Assembly: GCA_905202125.1 (NCBI GenBank)
Contig: CAJKQX010000084.1
Coordinates: forward strand, 1-9,299
Length of the DNA stretch: 9,299 nucleotides
Source of the DNA: an uncultured Prevotella sp.
GTDB lineage: Bacteria; Bacteroidota; Bacteroidia; Bacteroidales; Bacteroidaceae
Reading direction: 5' to 3'
In this document: positions 7,909-9,299 of the stretch, in pieces
Position numbering within the stretch: position 1 is the stretch's first letter
Layout: each line of letters starts with the position of its first letter
The notes under the pieces: model-generated
The model's database searches: none
Told to the model about the DNA's origin: nothing
The model's input: only the letters and a program-made list of their open reading frames with translations
Made by a program: the position numbers and the translations under genes

Positions 7909-8895
7909 TTATTTTCTTTCTTTCAGCATCGACACAAATGTCAGTGTTTCCTTCTTTTGCCAGTCCTTGATGAGGCAATAGATGCCGTTGTGCTTGTGCA
8001 TATTGCCGGTCTTGCATCCCTCGCATGGAATCATTTTTGGTTCGTCAAACAATGATTGTTGTGCAGAGGGCTTCATGCTGCAGCTGTCTGGAATGACGCA
8101 TTTCAGTCCATCCATCTGCCACATGTTCCATGAGATGATATCGGCGATATTGAACAGTGATTTCAATCGGGGCGTACGGTTGAATTTGGCCTGATAGTAT
8201 TCGATAAATGTCATCAGCAGATTTTCGCGGGCTATCAGCAGGTTGTCTCCCTGCCACTCATATCCGTATGTACTCTGGAAAGCAACTTGTGCCCATTTCT
8301 GCCAATCACCTGATGTCTCAGTGTTCTCACCCACAATGCGTAACTTGCGGTCAAGGAGTCCTATGCGGTTTTCCAATGCTATGGGCTTGCCTGTTGTCGT
8401 GTCATATCGGCTGACGAGATACGGAGCCTCGCCGCACGTTATCTCAAGCCTTGTTAAGCGTACATAGTCACGCCAAGTCTTGCCTTCGGGAAATATAATA
8501 TTGTTGGTATTGGTTGTCCATGTATGGTCATCATTCTCATGATTGAACACATCATCACGTCCGAACCATGAGTTATCTACTAAATTGCACTGGGCATTAC
8601 ATATCCAAGATGGGGTGAATACCTCTGCCTTCTCACGGCTACGGTCACGCTGCAATTCCCGCCTTTTCAATACACGCGGCATAATGACGTGAACGTTTTT
8701 TCCTGTAATAAGTTCTGGCAGAATGGGTGACTTATATTCATATCCCTTGCCAAGATGCTCATAATCAGATGTTGCCCAAAAGATATTGCACTGATTGTCA
8801 GCCTTGCTCGTAGTCTGATCTTTGAGCAGGGTATTCAACAGTTCGGGCGAATGCTGAAAGATGCTATCTTCCAAAATATCAATTTCAACTGGCAT
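7909..8895 (-). CDS. Restriction endonuclease subunit M-like protein (methyltransferase-like, 328 aa)
   Basis: It resembles proteins annotated as 'restriction endonuclease subunit M' in Bacteroidetes and Firmicutes. Visible motifs: AEVFTPSWICNAQ (90-102), recalling the EFFTP region at the head of N6-adenine methylases; LEITCGEAPYL (150-160), which reads as a SAM-binding motif I; YEWQGDNLLIARENLL (212-227); and IISWNMWQMDGLK (253-265). No (N/D/S)PP(Y/F) catalytic motif is present, so it may be an inactive methylase-like or recognition subunit. A C-terminal cluster (Cys291, Cys294, His300, His302, Cys307) could bind zinc. I chose the ATG at 8895 (MPVEID). The frame stays open to a TTG at 9009, but that TTG lies in a -7 box and the extra 38 residues show no family character. 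The stop is 3 nt before the helicase-methylase start. It is the first gene of the module. Confidence 0.75.
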   Translation of the reverse strand: MPVEIDILEDSIFQHSPELLNTLLKDQTTSKADNQCNIFWATSDYEHLGKGYEYKSPILPELITGKNVHVIMPRVLKRRELQRDRSREKAEVFTPSWICNAQCNLVDNSWFGRDDVFNHENDDHTWTTNTNNIIFPEGKTWRDYVRLTRLEITCGEAPYLVSRYDTTTGKPIALENRIGLLDRKLRIVGENTETSGDWQKWAQVAFQSTYGYEWQGDNLLIARENLLMTFIEYYQAKFNRTPRLKSLFNIADIISWNMWQMDGLKCVIPDSCSMKPSAQQSLFDEPKMIPCEGCKTGNMHKHNGIYCLIKDWQKKETLTFVSMLKERK

Positions 8896-8940
8896 TACTT
8901 GATTGAATTTTGAATATCTCTTGATATGAGATAAATATTG

Positions 8941-8948
8941 CAAAGATA
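8941..8948 (-). promoter_or_regulatory. Candidate -7 box, proximal, for the restriction module
   Basis: On the minus strand this reads TATCTTTG followed by CAATA, a full match to TAnnTTTG, about 45 nt before the chosen ATG at 8895. It lies within a short inverted repeat, TTGC (8938-8941) and GCAA (8951-8954). A convincing -33 TTTG was not found at the usual spacing. Confidence 0.5.
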
Positions 8949-9006
8949 ATGCAAATGAGAGGAAAGAAAACTTGTTTTCAATATCCTGAGCGCAGCTTAT
9001 CCTATG

Positions 9007-9014
9007 CAAAGATA
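9007..9014 (-). promoter_or_regulatory. Candidate -7 box, distal, for the restriction module
   Basis: A second TATCTTTG on the minus strand, 66 nt upstream of the proximal one and sharing the ten-base TGCAAAGATA core on the plus strand. It sits inside the inverted repeat TATGC (9003-9007) and GCATA (9016-9020). A TTTAAA-like element lies slightly too far upstream to be a clean -33. Which of the two boxes is used, or whether both are, cannot be decided from sequence. Confidence 0.45.
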
Positions 9015-9299
9015 CGCATAATATTTCAAATTCCGTTTAAACCCTCATTTATAATTATGACATGGAGATATGATTCAGCTACTACACGTTGCATTGTTTA
9101 CCGGTTTTGCGAAAAGGTACGTTTTATTTCCATTCAGACTAAAATTGATTAATAATTGGTTGTGTGAACAATTATATCATTTATGGTTCTTCCGGATTGT
9201 GGAGTGATAGACCTAATTTTTAGACATTTAACGGGCGCGCATGAAAATCCAAATTTTTAACATTTCGTTTTTGCAGGATTTATTTCCGTTTTAGAAAGA
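9015..9299. other. AT-rich intergenic stretch, no gene supported
   Basis: Both strands were read and no credible coding region was found. Only short open stretches occur, such as a 17-codon plus-strand frame from the ATG at 9241 and a 13-codon minus-strand frame entering from the right edge and stopping at 9257-9259. The stretch holds one clear hairpin (9152-9175), a small CTAA/TTAG repeat near 9210-9222, and a brief G+C-rich patch at about 9231-9240. It probably contains upstream regulatory sequence of the restriction module and the 3' flank of a gene beyond the window. Confidence 0.6.
9152..9175. repeat. Inverted repeat ATAATTG / CAATTAT
   Basis: ATAATTG (9152-9158) is an exact inverse of CAATTAT (9169-9175), with a ten-base spacer containing GTGTG. 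An alternative pairing uses GTT and AAC with one bulged G. There is no U-run on either side, so a protein-binding site or chance A/T dyad is as likely as a terminator. Confidence 0.4.

Noticed and set aside
3976..8895. Classification as an ordinary type III (Mod/Res) system
   Set aside because: Helicase and methylase are in one chain, the methylase order is motif I then NPPY as in Eco57I-class enzymes, and no C-terminal PD-(D/E)XK of a Res subunit is visible.
8896..9009. Extension of the 328-aa gene to an upstream TTG start at 9009 (38 extra residues)
   Set aside because: The TTG overlaps a good -7 promoter box, a second -7 box lies inside the extension, and the added residues show no family motif; the ATG at 8895 fits better.
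9241..9294. 17-codon plus-strand frame starting at an ATG
   Set aside because: Too short, no family resemblance, and no promoter seen on that strand.
9257..9298. Short minus-strand open frame entering from the right edge and ending in TAA at 9257-9259
   Set aside because: Only 13 codons are visible and they match no ribosomal protein or DUF4295 ending I know; it may be chance.

Overview
The window looks like a chromosomal segment from a Bacteroidales bacterium (Bacteroides/Prevotella/Parabacteroides/Muribaculaceae type). Evidence: FtsY and RimO sequences of Bacteroidetes character, HU-family genes including a membrane-anchored HU-LysM fusion, no obvious Shine-Dalgarno sequences before the starts, and several matches to the Bacteroidetes -7 promoter box (TAnnTTTG). 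All six supported genes lie on the minus strand, so transcription runs from the right end to the left end. The genus cannot be fixed from the sequence alone.

Left part (about 48-3857), housekeeping operon. In transcription order: ftsY (SRP receptor GTPase), rimO (ribosomal protein S12 methylthiotransferase, ATGA overlap with ftsY), a 97-aa HU-family DNA-binding protein (26 nt after rimO), and a 395-aa protein with an N-terminal HU domain, a long acidic linker, one membrane span and a C-terminal LysM domain (8-nt overlap). A -7 box lies about 50 nt upstream of ftsY. The tight packing suggests one transcript. An imperfect hairpin follows the last gene at the left edge.

Right part (about 3976-9014), a two-gene restriction-modification-like module. 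The first gene encodes a 328-aa 'restriction endonuclease subunit M'-like protein with degenerate methyltransferase motifs and a Cys/His cluster. Three nucleotides later comes a 1309-aa fusion: a GIY-YIG-like N-terminus, an SF2 helicase/translocase, an acidic linker, and an Eco57I-class N6-adenine methyltransferase (NPPY) with a C-terminal tail. Two Bacteroidetes-type -7 boxes, each inside a short inverted repeat, lie upstream. No separate nuclease gene is visible, so the GIY-YIG-like domain is the best candidate nuclease. This module is the most interesting part of the window.

The far right (9015-9299) is AT-rich with no supported gene. As I know the family, Bacteroidales ftsY usually follows rpmB-rpmG-DUF4295; here the restriction-like module occupies that place, which suggests an insertion next to the ribosomal-protein/ftsY locus. 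No RNA genes, CRISPR arrays, insertion sequences or phage genes were seen.
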